A stretch of 64,000 bases of DNA from Turnera subulata (taxonomy: Eukaryota > Streptophyta > Magnoliopsida > Malpighiales > Passifloraceae). Shown piece by piece: positions 1 to 10,419 of the stretch. The DNA lies in NCBI GenBank assembly GCA_028386065.3, contig JAKUCV010004254.1:308827-372826 (forward strand), written 5' to 3'. The position numbers were made by a program, and so were the translations under genes. Position 1 is the stretch's first letter. The number at the start of each line of letters is the position of its first letter. The notes beneath the pieces were generated by a model. The model ran no database searches. It saw only the letters and a list, made by a program, of their open reading frames with translations, and had not been told where the DNA came from.

Positions 1-722
1 CGTAGGATCGAAAAAGAAACAAAATTGGAGATTTTCGAAGATTTTGGGCACCCATGACCGCCATGGCCACAAGACCGCCAGGACTTGGCGGGCATCCCGT
101 GATGACCCGGGCCCTCCCGATTTTGTGCATTCTTTCCTTTTTTGCTCCTCAATCCCCCTAATTCAGTTGTGATTCGATCCTACCGCGTAATCAACCCCTA
201 ATCTACCCAGAATCACTCAATTACTTGATTAGAACTCCCCCAAATCATTCCATAATCAAAAGATTGCACACTAACACCCAAAATCATACCAAAAAACACA
301 TAATCTACTTAAATGATAATTAACTCTGATTTTCCACGAAAATCAGAGCAAAAATTGATCTGCAAGAAATGTGTTAATGGGCTGGACAAACTCTGGAGAA
401 TAATTAATTTGGACCCTTAAATCCATTCCTAACCCAAGAATAAATCATCTCATTATTGTTGGATAAGAAACAAATAAAAGGCCCAAGTAATGTATTTTAA
501 TGCAAATAAACCTTATTATACATTCTATCCTAAGGTTAAATCATCTCATTAATCCTAGGATTAAACACATGAAGGTTAAATTATCAAAATACATCAATTC
601 CACTAAGTTAAATTCTCATCACGCTTGAACCTTAGACTAAATCATCTCATTAATCCTAAATCTACACATGTTTGAAATCTAATTTTAGTGAAATATTCAT
701 GGGTCAAATTTGGGTGTTCACA
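1..722 (+). mobile_element. 3' part of a gypsy-type LTR (family N, copy 1), cut by the window start
   Basis: This stretch matches 40.6-41.38 kb over most of its length: a GACCGCC-rich segment, then a block around 'taatcaacccctaatctaccc', then the same terminal words 'gggtcaaatttgggtgttcaca'. The shared end at 722, after which the two copies diverge completely, marks an LTR 3' boundary ending in CA. Near 56-110 are degenerate copies of the GACCGCC...GGCGGTC hairpin that is regular in the other copy. The 5' end lies outside the window. Assignment to Ty3-gypsy is inferred from the gypsy integrase remnant that lies near copy 2. Confidence 0.65.
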
Positions 723-1551
723 GTGTTATGATCCAGTGTCTTCTATTTAAGTGGTTCTGGAATTTTTGTGCGCATGTTGATAGTGCATGGAAGGGGCTAA
801 TAATGAGTAAATATGATGTACAACCACCCTTGCTATCTCCAGTTTTTGCACTACAAAGGTGTTCTTCTACTTGGCGTGATATTGTGTCCTCTATTTCTTC
901 TAGTAGTCAATCAGGTGTCCCTCTGCTTCAAGGCTCACTCATTCGGATAGGGTCGCTCACTCATTCGGATAGGGTCAGAATCAATGGTTCGATTTTGGCT
1001 AGATGATTGGTCCGACCGTGGGTCTTTGAAAGGATTATTTCCCTGCTTATTCTCCCTATCAACATGCCAGAACTCATCCATGAGGGAGTGTCTCGTTCCC
1101 AGCGAAAAGAGCTCCAGATGGGATGTGTCATGGAGACGAACCCTATACAGATGGGAGTTGCTGGATGTGGCAGAAATACAGAGTTTACTAGATGATGTGC
1201 TTTTTTTTTTCTGCGAACATGGATTCAAGAAGCTCAAATGACAGTCCAAATAGAATATACTGTTCCAAGCTAGGAAGGGCATTCATTTACTCACAACTGG
1301 GTCCTTTACGATCTAAGCCCTATGTGTGGTTCTCCTTGTCTCCATTTAAGACAGAGTGTTGGTTGTGGTTAGCTCTGAACAATGGGATTCCAACCAAAGA
1401 GGCATTCAGGCAAAGGGGCATTGTCTCCCTCGCTGATTGAATCTGTAGTTTATGTGGTTCCAGCTTTGAGACCAGGGATCAGTTGCTACTCTCTTGCCCT
1501 TTCTCTTGGCAAGTGTGGTGTAAACTATGCAGATGGTGGGGTGTTTTATGG
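723..1551 (+). pseudogene. LINE (L1-type) ORF2 C-terminal fragment
   Basis: Broken frames together read like the C-terminal part of plant L1 ORF2, ending in the zf-RVT zinc-binding region. Visible pieces are a 'RFWLDDWSDRGSL' segment near 0.99 kb, a 'WLALNNGIPTKEAFRQRGI' segment near 1.37-1.42 kb, and a Cys/His-type 'SFETRD...LLSCPFSWQVWCKLC' region to about 1.54 kb. Frameshifts separate the pieces, and a small direct duplication ('cactcattcggatagggtc') occurs near 937-976. The fragment is cut on both sides by LTRs. It has no coding capacity. Confidence 0.7.
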
Positions 1552-3044
1552 TGTATGCTATTCGTTGCAAACAGCTGCAAGTGCACAACGTTGCTGTAGC
1601 AAACAAGGTCGAATCACAGGGACTGGAAAATAATATTGGCCTTAGGCTCTTGATTGATTAAACTGTAATAAACAATAAACAATAAATAAAATTCGATATT
1701 TAAGAGTAGTGTTTGAAATCGATGGTAAAATAAATAAACAACGAGTAAATAAAAGAGATAAGAGTAATATAAAATCAACAAGGGAACAAACAAGAAGTAA
1801 ATAGCTGGTATGGATTGCTTTGGGCAGAAAACGCAGTGATGGGAAACCTAGGTTGTCCGGGGTTCACTACAGTGTCGCTGCTTGACAATAATTCGATAAC
1901 TTGGTAAATATATTCGTCTTCTTTGAAGGGCTACCTAACCTAAATTGTCTATAACAACTGTCACATGTTGAAATAAACCTACCCTAGTTTCGAACAGCCC
2001 GCTTTCGCCAGGGAAGCTCTTTCCTAGGGTGCAGTGTCGCTGTGCCATGCGCTGTTATCCTCAACTACCCTAAAATTCTCTTTCGACAATCAGTAAGGTA
2101 GAGGCTTGATATAGAACGTTCTGAGTTCCTAGTTTCACCGTTAGCTCCGTCACTAAGGCGTCTAAGATAGTGTGTGAGGGTGATCAAGCCGCAGACACTG
2201 TTAAGCACTCTATATCAAATCAAAGCATAACGAAATAAAAAAAACCAAGTCTGAATCATAAATCAAACATCAAGAACAGTAGCTACATCCTATAAACCTA
2301 GATATAGTATCTAGTTCATGAAGAAGAAGAAAAAAATAAAATAGAAAAGAGAAGTCGACATAATAAAAGAAAATATAAAAACTCGACTGAAGCTCCACTT
2401 TCTTCCAGCCAAATTCCTGAATTTTTGCTCCTCCAAAAGCTTTCAATTTCGTCTAGCAAGTCCTCCTTTTATATCTAGGGTTTTATTCCTGAAAGAAAGG
2501 AATTTATGCGTGTAGAAATTGGAATAAAACTCCTAGACTTTAGCTTCAAGAATTCCTCTTTCAATCTTCTTTCCTTGCTAGGAGTGTCTAGGTGCATCCC
2601 CTCTTAAATACTCCTGGAAATTAGGTGCAAACCCTAGTATAAATAGGGACTTGATGCCAGTGCCACTACAGGGGCGTTGTCAGGCATCCGAATTGTACTA
2701 GAACAGTGCTCTTCACAGCGCCTCACTAGTTTTGGGCTATAATCGTCAAATCTCCTCCATAGCAAGAGATTCTCTGGAAGGAAAAGGTTTAAGAGCAGAT
2801 ATCTCGTAGCAGCGGCGCTGCTAGGCAATTGGTCCAGTGTCTTCAACAGTGGCGCTGCTAACCCAAAATCATCAAATATGCTCTAAAAAGCTCCAAATTG
2901 CACCTAAAAGCATCCAAGGGTACGGAAAGATGGATTTGGCAGTATAAGAAATGATTTAATATCTAAATGCATGAATTTATGATGAATGCAATGCCAAAAG
3001 ACAACAATGTGCGCTGTAAAATATGTGTAATTTCATGCACATCA
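1552..3044 (-). mobile_element. Long LTR of a Tat/Athila-like gypsy element (family E)
   Basis: The segment starts TGTATGC and ends CATCA on the plus strand, so in minus orientation the LTR begins TGATGTGCATG. Just to its right, reading in minus sense, is the motif 'CTTGAGGACAAGC' followed by 'TTTGGGGAAATT', which is the usual polypurine-tract context before the 3' LTR of plant Athila/Tat elements. Near its left end it shares with the solo LTR at 12.24 kb the words 'ctgcaagtgca', 'gttg(c/t)tgtag' and 'cacagggactgg'. It contains several near-palindromes of the form CAGTGKCGCTG (about 1870, 2030, 2810, 2860). The left boundary is uncertain by a few bases. Confidence 0.6.
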
Positions 3045-3430
3045 AATTTCCCCAAACTTAAACCATTGCTTGTCCTCAAGCAAAATCACAGATCAAAACA
3101 CAGAGAAAAAAGATGTTGCAGGAAATTACAAGTGTTTTCTCAAATTATACACATCAACAGCACCTATCACGCACGCAGCAGTGCTCACTGCTCAATATCC
3201 TGCATATTCTCTGATAGAAAAATCATCAGCTCTAATTTAGCAAAGTTTAGCAGACACAATATGATCAAAAGAAAACAGCAAGTAAGCAGTTAACCTTCAA
3301 AGTTCCTCATGCCAATGTAGAAAGTTAAGTACCAGGGCCAAAAATTCTATCTCATAGGCCGACTCAAGTTTTCAATTTCCACTAATGACATTCAAAATTC
3401 TGTCTGGTCGCTGATTCTGTTTTGCTGGTA
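3045..3430 (-). mobile_element. 3' non-coding internal end of the family E gypsy element
   Basis: Read on the minus strand, this begins in unassigned AT-rich sequence and ends with the conserved 'GCTTGAGGACAAGC' and 'TTTAAGTTTGGGG' words at the LTR border. No integrase or other coding motif is seen. The right-hand limit is set only by the point where LINE-like sequence resumes and is approximate. Confidence 0.45.
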
Positions 3431-3524
3431 TTTGCTTGCTTCTAAGATATTCAGTTGATAGGAAAGTTTCATTGGGTAATTTGATATCTATTTCCGCTGC
3501 ATATACTGTTATCTGCTTTACTTC

Positions 3525-3985
3525 CCAACACCTTCACCACTCTGAAACCTCTTCTCATCTCTTTCTCCATTGTAAGTCCTCTTGGTTGTTGTGGCAGAAG
3601 GTTTGCAACAGGCAGCGAGTATCATGGGTCATGCCTGCTTCCTGCTCTCTTTGGTATTATCATTGGCCTACACTTACGGGTAATAAGCATAACAAAGGCT
3701 CTTCGCATATCATCGCTTCTGCAGTATTATGGTTCATTTGGTTAACACGCAACGATCTGAACTTCAATGACAAAGAGCCACCTTGGCCTACAATAGCTCA
3801 AGCTTAATTCCTTTCTCTATGTTCTGTTTTTTTTTCTCCGTAATTAGATTGGTTATATAATATCTCCTCTTACCTTTGAAACTTTTTCTTAGTAATAAAA
3901 TTTGATTAGAAAAAAAAAAATCAAATTCTGATAGGAGATGTGTCAAACTGCTTCTCTCGATGGATGCCACCTGTCAGGTTGTTGT
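3525..3985 (+). pseudogene. LINE 3' end, copy 1
   Basis: The reading frame carries an L1 ORF2 tail: a 'HHSETSSHLFLHCKSSWLL' zinc-region end, 'SCSLWYYHWP' and 'WLTRNDLNFNDKEPPWP'. A 3' UTR follows with 'ttagtaataaaatttgattag' and an A-rich run at about 3910. It is closely similar to 8513-9005. The similarity continues about 70 bases past the A-run ('gatgtgtcaaactg...'), so either the element ends later or a larger block was duplicated. Confidence 0.7.
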
Positions 3986-3999
3986 AATTAAGACACATT

Positions 4000-4533
4000 G
4001 AAAATTCAGCGGCATGACCTGTTTTGGGATCCTTCTTGTGTGTTTGTCTCTTGAAAGATCCAAAGACTCAAGATTTGTAAGGTTTGAAGTAGTGTCACAA
4101 TCTGGCTTGGCTATGGGTATGGTGTATGTTGCGCAGTTGGAACTTCCTCTCTCTATATTGCTGCAGTCGATTTTCATGGTATATCAACGGTTTATCTGTG
4201 CTCGGAACGGTTTGGCTCAAAAGGAACAGTTGGGTCTTTAATAACACTACTGCAGATATTGATAGAATTGTGGACCTGTCCCTTGTCCATGCCACATTGT
4301 GGATTAAGGCGCTTCAACGGTCAACAAATCGGCAGTGGGTAAGGGCCTAAAAATGCTTCATGAGTCTTGGAACTTCTTAAACTTGCACATGTAATTGCTG
4401 AAACTATCTGTACAATCTGTATATGGTTTCTGTGCGTTCATCAGTGTTTTGGTGTTTTTTCCTTTGTATTGAACTCCCTGTAACTATCTTTGTGATCATC
4501 AATAAAGTTTTAGTATCAAAAAAAATAAAAAAA
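4000..4533 (+). pseudogene. LINE 3' end with poly(A), second LINE family
   Basis: Near 4200-4340 the sequence encodes 'GTVWLKRNSWVFNN' and 'LVHATLWIKAL', which is typical of the tail of plant L1 ORF2. It is followed by a 3' UTR ending 'caataaagttttagtatc' and an A-rich tail at 4518-4533. It may be the continuation of the LINE at 723-1551, whose frame has the same style; this is inference. It is frameshifted and not functional. Confidence 0.55.
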
Positions 4534-4967
4534 GAAGAAAATGGAATGCTTCCGCTGAGGTTGTTTTTGGATGTGTCTAAGCAGTACTGATACCCCTAGG
4601 AACAGTACGGGATTGTAAAAAATCCTTCACTAAGATCGTCAGCTCTTACTTTTAAAATTCCAACACCTTTAAAAAAATAAAAAATTAAAACCCTCAAGAC
4701 CTGAAGGCACAAATTTCCTACAATTTACAGGTGTTTGCCTAATTATTATTTCAATTAGACGGCGTAAACGTTCAAGTATAGCAACAAGATAAGAGGTCAT
4801 TACAAAAACAGGAACCTGTACTAAGTATAGCAAGATCAAAATCATTATAACGTATCAGAGGTGGGTGAAGCGTCGACCCGTCACATAAAAACCATTGGAA
4901 ACAAATGAAACAGTAGATATGATACAAACAAAATTTTTGATGAATGAAGGAACAATTACCCCAAATA

Positions 4968-5797
4968 GGGGCTTGCTCACCTCCAGTGTAAAACCCTCCA
5001 TTCTCCTCCAGTGTGCCGTAAAGATCTAGACACATCATTTATATTTGATCTAATGGATCATATCACAACTTGTTTAAAATTTATCTTTTATTCTAACTTT
5101 TTCTTTCTTTTCTTTCCTCGCCTCTCAATATATTTTTTTTTAAAGAACAAATCTCCTAAAACAAATTAGTGTCTTTTTCTAAATTATAAAATATTGGATT
5201 TTTCTATCTTGTGCCTTAGGGGCACATGATAAGACACTAAAAAGGAAAATACAATCTCCAAATTAATGAGCATTATTTTTATAATGACTGAAATAACCTT
5301 TCACTGTTATGTTTTACATAATTACATTATAAAAATTACCTTTATGGAAGAGCTATTTCAGACACTAGGAAAATGATGTTCATTGATTGGGAGATTTATT
5401 TCCTTTCATAGCGTCTTATCATGTGCTCCTAAGACACAAGATAGAGAAACCCATTATAAAAAATCAGTTCCAATTTTTTTGGTTGGAGTGACTTATTTTC
5501 CCATCTACTTAATGGTTGCAGTGCCTTATTTTTCCATCTAATATTTTTTTAACACCTGTAAATACAATCATTAGAAGAAAAAAATTAGTTTTACGGATGT
5601 TCATGAGTTTTATGACGGAAGACACTAATTTTTTTTGAAGGCCTAGTTAGAGAGTGGGAGGAAAAGAAAGAAGAAGGTAGATTAAAAGATAAATTTTAAA
5701 CACATGAGCCATTAGATCAAATTTAAATGATGTGTCTAAATCTTTACCACACACTGGAGGGAAATGGAGGGTTTTACACTAGAGGTGAGCAAGCCCC
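4968..5797. mobile_element. Fold-back MITE with long terminal inverted repeats
   Basis: The left arm starting 'ggggcttgctcacctccag' at 4968 is mirrored by the right arm ending 'ggtgagcaagcccc' at 5797. The arms stay complementary for roughly 150-160 bases with few mismatches. A second inner inverted pair ('ctatcttgtgccttaggggcac' and its complement near 5425-5445) makes most of the element self-complementary. It contains no ORF of note. A clear target-site duplication is not visible, so the superfamily is unassigned. Confidence 0.65.
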
Positions 5798-6510
5798 GAG
5801 TTTATTTTTTGTTTCTCATCCAGTATCCGGAACTTTGCCCGCTACCACAAGGGGACGAGAGCCTTCAGCCTAACTGATTACTCAGGCGAGATAGAAGGAT
5901 CCATGCTCAAGATGGCAATCAAATCTCAAGCCCCTTTGGCAATCCAGTTAGTCTAAAGGATCGTTCTTGCAAGATCAAAAGAAAATCATTAATCAATTTC
6001 ATAACCTAGGCTATGCGAAAATCAAGAGAGAGTGTTTTAGAAAACCATAGTTTATTATACAAGACTGAGGATTGAACCAGAACATGTCCTCTGATCCATA
6101 CAATTTGAAAAATCTTATATTTATAGTTGGGGGTCTCTTCCAACTTACATCACTGCCTACATCACTGCCTTAATTATTAAAATAATAAGACAATACCGAG
6201 TGGTACCATGATCACATGGTGGCTGAGTCTCCCAATGAGAATTTTCTATTGCTAGAGTTTGTCATATGGCTGGAGGCAAATTAGTAGTATGGGCGGGAAA
6301 GAATTCTATACTTGACAAAATTTAATTTCTTTAAAAAAAAACTTGATGTAATATATATTAATATATACTATGCGGTCCATTAACTGAACTTTTTAAATCC
6401 TTTTTTTACGAATATCTTTTTTTTTCCAATTAAAAGAACTGCATGCGTGGATTTGGGACAATAAGAAGGACCACAGTTTTCCACCGCCTGACTTACCAAG
6501 TATTTGTCAA
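5798..6510. other. Intergenic, AT-rich upstream region
   Basis: No gene or repeat is recognised between the fold-back MITE and the TATA box of the F-box gene. The last few hundred bases are AT-rich, with long A and T runs, and presumably contain that gene's upstream promoter. Confidence 0.4.
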
Positions 6511-6514
6511 ACCA

Positions 6515-6521
6515 TATAAAA
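6515..6521 (+). promoter_or_regulatory. TATA box of the F-box/DUF295 gene
   Basis: TATAAAA lies about 140 bases before the preferred start codon. A transcription start about 30 bases downstream would fall near 6545. This would exclude the upstream in-frame ATG at 6541 and favours the ATG at 6658. Confidence 0.5.
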
Positions 6522-6657
6522 GAAACAGTTGTTTTCCCGCATGTACAAACCCTGGAAACGAACCCCGGAAAGTATCTGTTGCTGGTGCCACTCCAGCCCA
6601 GAAAGTATAATTAAACAAACCCTAGAAACGAACCCAGAAAGCATAGAAACCTCCTCC

Positions 6658-7866
6658 ATGGCTCCAGCCTCATTGAATAGCTGCTGGACCAATCTTCCTG
6701 TCGAGCTCGTGGAGAAGATCGAGAGTTCCTTCCTGCAGAATAGCGATAGCTACCTCGATATCCTCCGTTTCAGGGCGGTTTGCCGCTCTTGGCGGCGATC
6801 GGCTTCCATTCGCCTCCTTCCAGGGATCCCATCCCTCAGAGTTCCCCCACTTAAGGTTAATGGTAAGAAGTATGTCGCGGCTCTACTCAAAGAGTTTGCT
6901 GTTTATTCCGTCCAACCAGCTATTTCCGAGACCCCAACCACACCCTTGATTCTGAAAACCAAATCGACCCAGGAATGCTGTCGTGGTGTGAATGTGATGA
7001 CACACTTCGAAGCACTGAACTCTTCACTACCGTTGAAAGAGAGAGCTAGGATCATGGACGCGAGGGATTATAGAGTAAAGGAGATGTCGTTTGATTATGA
7101 TCTTGTGTCTGTTGATGGTTCTAAAACTCTCAATGCCAGAGGAGTTGCTGTTAGTTCGAGTTTGGGCAAGACTAAGGCTAATGGTTTTGTAGCGATGGTC
7201 CTGATGGATTTTGAGCTGTTTCTGTGGAAGATAGGAGATGATGCATGGACAAAAATCACTGACAGCAATACGGGTCGTATGCCTTCTAGTGTTGTATACA
7301 TGAATGATCATAAATTCTATGTTTCGGATTCGGTCAGAAACGTTGTAGTAATCGATGCAACCAAACCCGATTCCAAGAACACCAGGCATTTAGTGGTTAT
7401 GCCAAGGTGGAGTCGGCTTTGTATTCCTCAGTACTTAGTGGAATCTTGCGGGGATGTATTTTTGGTGTATGAAGATGATCGAAGACATCAATATATAGTG
7501 GAGAAGTTGGATGAGAAAGAGGGTAGATGGGTTAAGCCATCCGGGGATGAATTCAAGAGACACTTGCTTTTTGCAGGATATCGCGGTTCATTTTCGCTTA
7601 TGGCTTGTGATTTTCCAGAGTACAAGACGAACTGCATTCATATTACTCATCCCCTATACCGATGGTACAATGAACCTGCAGATTGTAGACGTTGTAGCTG
7701 GGGTCAAATGCACATTTTTGATGTGGAAGAAGCTCGTGTCAGGAGTTGGTGTGACTATTACGGATGTATGGTGCGGCCAACTTGGGTCCACCAATTATCA
7801 CCCTTACTTAACCTGCATAATTCTTTCTTTACGGAATTCAATTATAGTACAATTAGGCGTTTCTAG
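6658..7866 (+). CDS. F-box protein with DUF295 domain (intact)
   Basis: This is an uninterrupted 402-residue reading frame. The N-terminus has an F-box ('WTNLPVELVEKIESSFL' and 'FRAVCRSWRR', about residues 8-50), which in this family binds SKP1 within an SCF ubiquitin ligase. The C-terminal half has the DUF295 signature: 'VVYMNDHKFYVSD', then 'YLVESCGDVFLVYED', then 'VEKLDEKEGRWVKPSGDEF', then 'GSFSLMACDFPEYKTNCI'. The frame stays open upstream to 6529 without an ATG of good context. ATG 6658 (ccATGG) fits the Kozak context and the TATA position. At least four decayed relatives occur in this window, and this is the only intact one. The substrate is unknown. Confidence 0.85.
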   Translation: MAPASLNSCWTNLPVELVEKIESSFLQNSDSYLDILRFRAVCRSWRRSASIRLLPGIPSLRVPPLKVNGKKYVAALLKEFAVYSVQPAISETPTTPLILKTKSTQECCRGVNVMTHFEALNSSLPLKERARIMDARDYRVKEMSFDYDLVSVDGSKTLNARGVAVSSSLGKTKANGFVAMVLMDFELFLWKIGDDAWTKITDSNTGRMPSSVVYMNDHKFYVSDSVRNVVVIDATKPDSKNTRHLVVMPRWSRLCIPQYLVESCGDVFLVYEDDRRHQYIVEKLDEKEGRWVKPSGDEFKRHLLFAGYRGSFSLMACDFPEYKTNCIHITHPLYRWYNEPADCRRCSWGQMHIFDVEEARVRSWCDYYGCMVRPTWVHQLSPLLNLHNSFFTEFNYSTIRRF

Positions 7867-8412
7867 CTTCAATATGTCAATTTTTCTGATGTCAGTTTGA
7901 TTTTGCTAGGCTTAACCCTTTTCTATTTTATAAAGCTAGCTTAACCATTTGTTGTTTCCATTGGCTGCTGACATTGATCTGGTGGTTCACTTTTTGGGTC
8001 ATAATTAATTCTCTTAATAATTGTCTGCTATAAGATATTCTGGAACACCACACTAGTGGTGTTGGATTACAATATTAAGCAAGCGTTGTCTTGACTAGAA
8101 TGGTCATTAATTTCTTTTCTTCTCGCTCCCATAATTTGTTTGCCTTTGAATATTGTATTTTGCAGATTTGTCGTTTGAAGCAGTGGTTTGTTTCCTTTTT
8201 TTTTTTTTAAAATGTTTTAGTGGTTTGGTTCCTGCGGGTAGACGTCGGGACACGCTTTATGGTTCATGTCCAAACTTGGACGAACTGCTGCAGCATTTTG
8301 ATGGTTCATGTCCAAACTTCTAACATTAAATTACAACTGCACATGGAAGCTGCTTCTATTTCTTCTACTTCACAGTTTTACAGTGTTAGTTCATAATTAT
8401 TACTTCATCTAG
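7867..8412. other. 3' flank of the F-box gene, no gene seen
   Basis: The sequence is AT-rich and non-coding; the first few hundred bases probably include the 3' UTR. A short phrase 'atggttcatgtccaaacttg' is repeated near 8258 and 8300. Nothing else is recognised. Confidence 0.4.
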
Positions 8413-9010
8413 ATGGCGTTTAAACTGAGGGCAAATTTTTTATGGTTCATAAACGGTATCCCAACTCGTGACGCTTTGCGTCTCACAGGGGCGTTTTACA
8501 GGAAAATGATTCTAACCATCCCTTGCCTTCACCACTCTGAAACCTCTTCTCATCTCTTTCTCCATTCTAAGTCCTCTTGGTTGTTATGGCAGAGGATTTG
8601 TGACTGGTGGGGAGTATCATGGTTCATGCCTGCATCCTGCTCTCTTTGGTATTATCATTGGCCTGCACTTGCGGGTAACAAGTATAACAAAGTCTCTTGC
8701 CTTATCATCGGTTCTGCATTCATTTCGTTAACACGCAACGATCTGAACTTCAACGACAAAGAGCCATCTTTGCCTTCAATAGTTCAAGCTTAATTCCTTT
8801 CTCGATGTCCTGTTTTTCTTCTCTGTAATTACATTGGTTATGTAATCTGGTGTTGTAGTCAGGCTGCCAAGCTAGTTGCTGGATTGTCTCCTCTTACCTT
8901 TGTAATTTTTTCTTAGTAATAAAATTCGATTAGCAAAAGAAAAAAACCAAATTCAAATAGGAAATGTGTCAAACTGGTTCTCTGGAGGGATGCAACATGT
9001 CAAGTTGAAA
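8413..9010 (+). pseudogene. LINE 3' end, copy 2
   Basis: This is the same family as 3525-3985, extended further 5' ('NFLWFINGIPTRDALRLTG' of the zf-RVT region). It shares 'HHSETSSHLFLH', 'SCSLWYYHWPALAG' and 'LTRNDLNFNDKEP', then a 3' UTR 'cttagtaataaaattcgattagc' and an A-rich tail near 8936-8946. The match to copy 1 again runs past the tail, to about 9005. It directly abuts the plastid-derived clpP sequence. Confidence 0.7.
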
Positions 9011-9011
9011 T

Positions 9012-9137
9012 TTCCTGAAATAAAAAAATCAAACGGTTCTCATAAAGCGCACTAAATAAGTCCTTCCACTCGACATCCCTTTTATCGCCTTTGTCTTCCC
9101 CAGTGAAATACGGAACTTTTGGCACTCCAAGTGGCAT
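9012..9137 (-). pseudogene. clpP: Plastid-derived clpP copy 2, N-terminal fragment
   Basis: On the minus strand an ATG at 9137 opens 'MPLGVPKVPYFTGEDKGD', then 'RDVEWKDLFSALYENRLIF', then 'LFQEIST', followed by a stop. This matches the start of plastid ClpP1 (the usual form begins MPIGVPKVP, with 'RLYRERLLFLGQE' later) but is strongly diverged. It lies about 100 bases downstream of the first clpP copy in the same orientation, so it is a tandem duplicate. It is cut at about 9012, where LINE-flanking sequence begins. Confidence 0.7.
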
Positions 9138-9240
9138 AATATTCTTCTCCTTCCCGATAGGGAGTTAAGTTGACGCATAAGCATGGAAAAAAATAAGGGG
9201 CTTACCTGAAAAGTCCATTCACTTTTTCATGGAATCTGTC

Positions 9241-9949
9241 TTATTTTGAACTCCCTTTTTTCTTCTTTTGACGACTTTCGAGACATTCGCTATAGATATT
9301 TCGCTTTCTTATACGCCCTTCCGCGATTACATCTTCAATCAGTCCATAATCCCTGGCTTCTCTTGCTGAAAAAAAAGTACATTTGTCAATGTCTTGGACT
9401 ATTGTTGATCTGTTTTGCCCTGTTCTTTTTGCAAAAAGATCTGCCGTGATTTCATACAACTTTTGGACTTGTTCCATTTCATCCAGCAAATCGACTGTGG
9501 TTAGGTTTCGATCGTTAGAGAACTTAACCCGTGGTCGACGGAGCATTACCCTAGTGGTCGGGAATGCTATACATTTGCTAAACGAACCTCTGGCAAGTAG
9601 AAGAGATGCTGTTGAAGCGACAAATCCTAGGCCTATTGTTTGTATATCCGGGCGAACTGAAGTGAATTGTATCATAAAGACTGAGTCCCTGCATTATTTC
9701 TCCGCCCCGAGAGTTTATAATAAAATGGATATCCTTTCGATAGTTTTCTATATCCAGCATGAAAATTGTGTCAATAATCCGATTTGCTACCGTACTATCA
9801 ATCTCTTGAAATAAAAAAACAGCTCTCTCTCGATGAAGCCGATCGAATAGGTCAATCCTCTCTATGTCCCTAGTTTGATAATAATACGGAGGAACTTTGA
9901 CTTTTGGAACATGTTTTGGAACAATGACTTTTGGAACATTTATAGGCAT
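9241..9949 (-). pseudogene. clpP: Plastid-derived clpP copy 1 (ATP-dependent Clp protease subunit), frameshifted
   Basis: The minus-strand frame starts '[16 protein letters not shown]' and runs through 'LFDRLHRERAVFLFQEIDS', 'DIHFIINSRGGEIMQGLSLYD', then, after a one-base shift near 9670, 'VRPDIQTIGLGFVASTASLL', 'AFPTTRVMLRRP' and 'FFSAREARDYGLIEDVI'. This is full-length ClpP1 with no sign of the usual two introns. The nucleophile Ser (ASTAS) is kept, but the catalytic His of the normal RVMIHQP motif is Arg (RVMLRRP). Such divergence and intron loss are known in some accelerated plastomes, so the source gene may already have been unusual. The frameshift and nuclear setting argue that this copy is dead. 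Confidence 0.8.
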
Positions 9950-9989
9950 AGTCCTCCCCATTTCATTTTCCAATACTTTCTTGTTTGAA

Positions 9990-10180
9990 TAAGGGCATTT
10001 CTCCTTTTGATAGGAACTTCTGTACCAGAACGAATCGTATGTCCAATTCGAGTCCCCTTGGGATGGAAAATGGATCCCTTCTCACCATCCCCATAGTGTA
10101 TGAGACAAATCTACACATTTCGATTAGGATCGTATTCTATACAATTCGACCATATATGTCTTTTTCATTCCGTCGAAAAA
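9990..10180 (-). pseudogene. rpl2: Plastid-derived rpl2 fragment
   Basis: On the minus strand 'RRNEKDIYGRIV' is followed, after a small deletion and frameshift, by bases matching 'EYDPNRN', 'LIHYGDGEK', '[17 protein letters not shown]' and 'NAL'. This is the end of exon 1 of plastid ribosomal protein L2. The match stops close to where the rpl2 intron normally begins, and clpP follows directly. In the usual plastome order rpl2 and clpP are far apart, so the donor plastome or the insert is rearranged. Confidence 0.7.
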
Positions 10181-10419
10181 GGTTAATGATACAATCCAGC
10201 AAGAAGTTCTGACTGAATTCTTCCATTGATCCGATTTTTCCAGGAAAAAAAAGAAATAAGGCAAGGAATAGCTCCAATTGAAGGAATAATCTTATTCCAT
10301 CATCAAACTGACTTTGCTATCTATTTTGGAAATCCCTATCCGTGGATTTTCTTTTGAATTCATACCACCCTTTGCCCAGAACCTTTCTTCAAATTCGAAC
10401 TCTTCGTTCTTTTTTACTT

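Noticed and set aside
6529..6657. Upstream extension of the F-box reading frame to TTG 6529 or ATG 6541
   Set aside because: It lies at or before the transcription start expected from the TATA box at 6515, has no homology to the paralogues, and the ATG at 6658 has better context.
7027..7389. 120-codon open frame opposite the intact F-box gene
   Set aside because: An antisense shadow of a well supported coding sequence.
9241..9949. clpP as a working gene
   Set aside because: A frameshift, loss of the catalytic His and the position among nuclear repeats favour a dead plastid insert; the neighbouring rpl2 is also broken.
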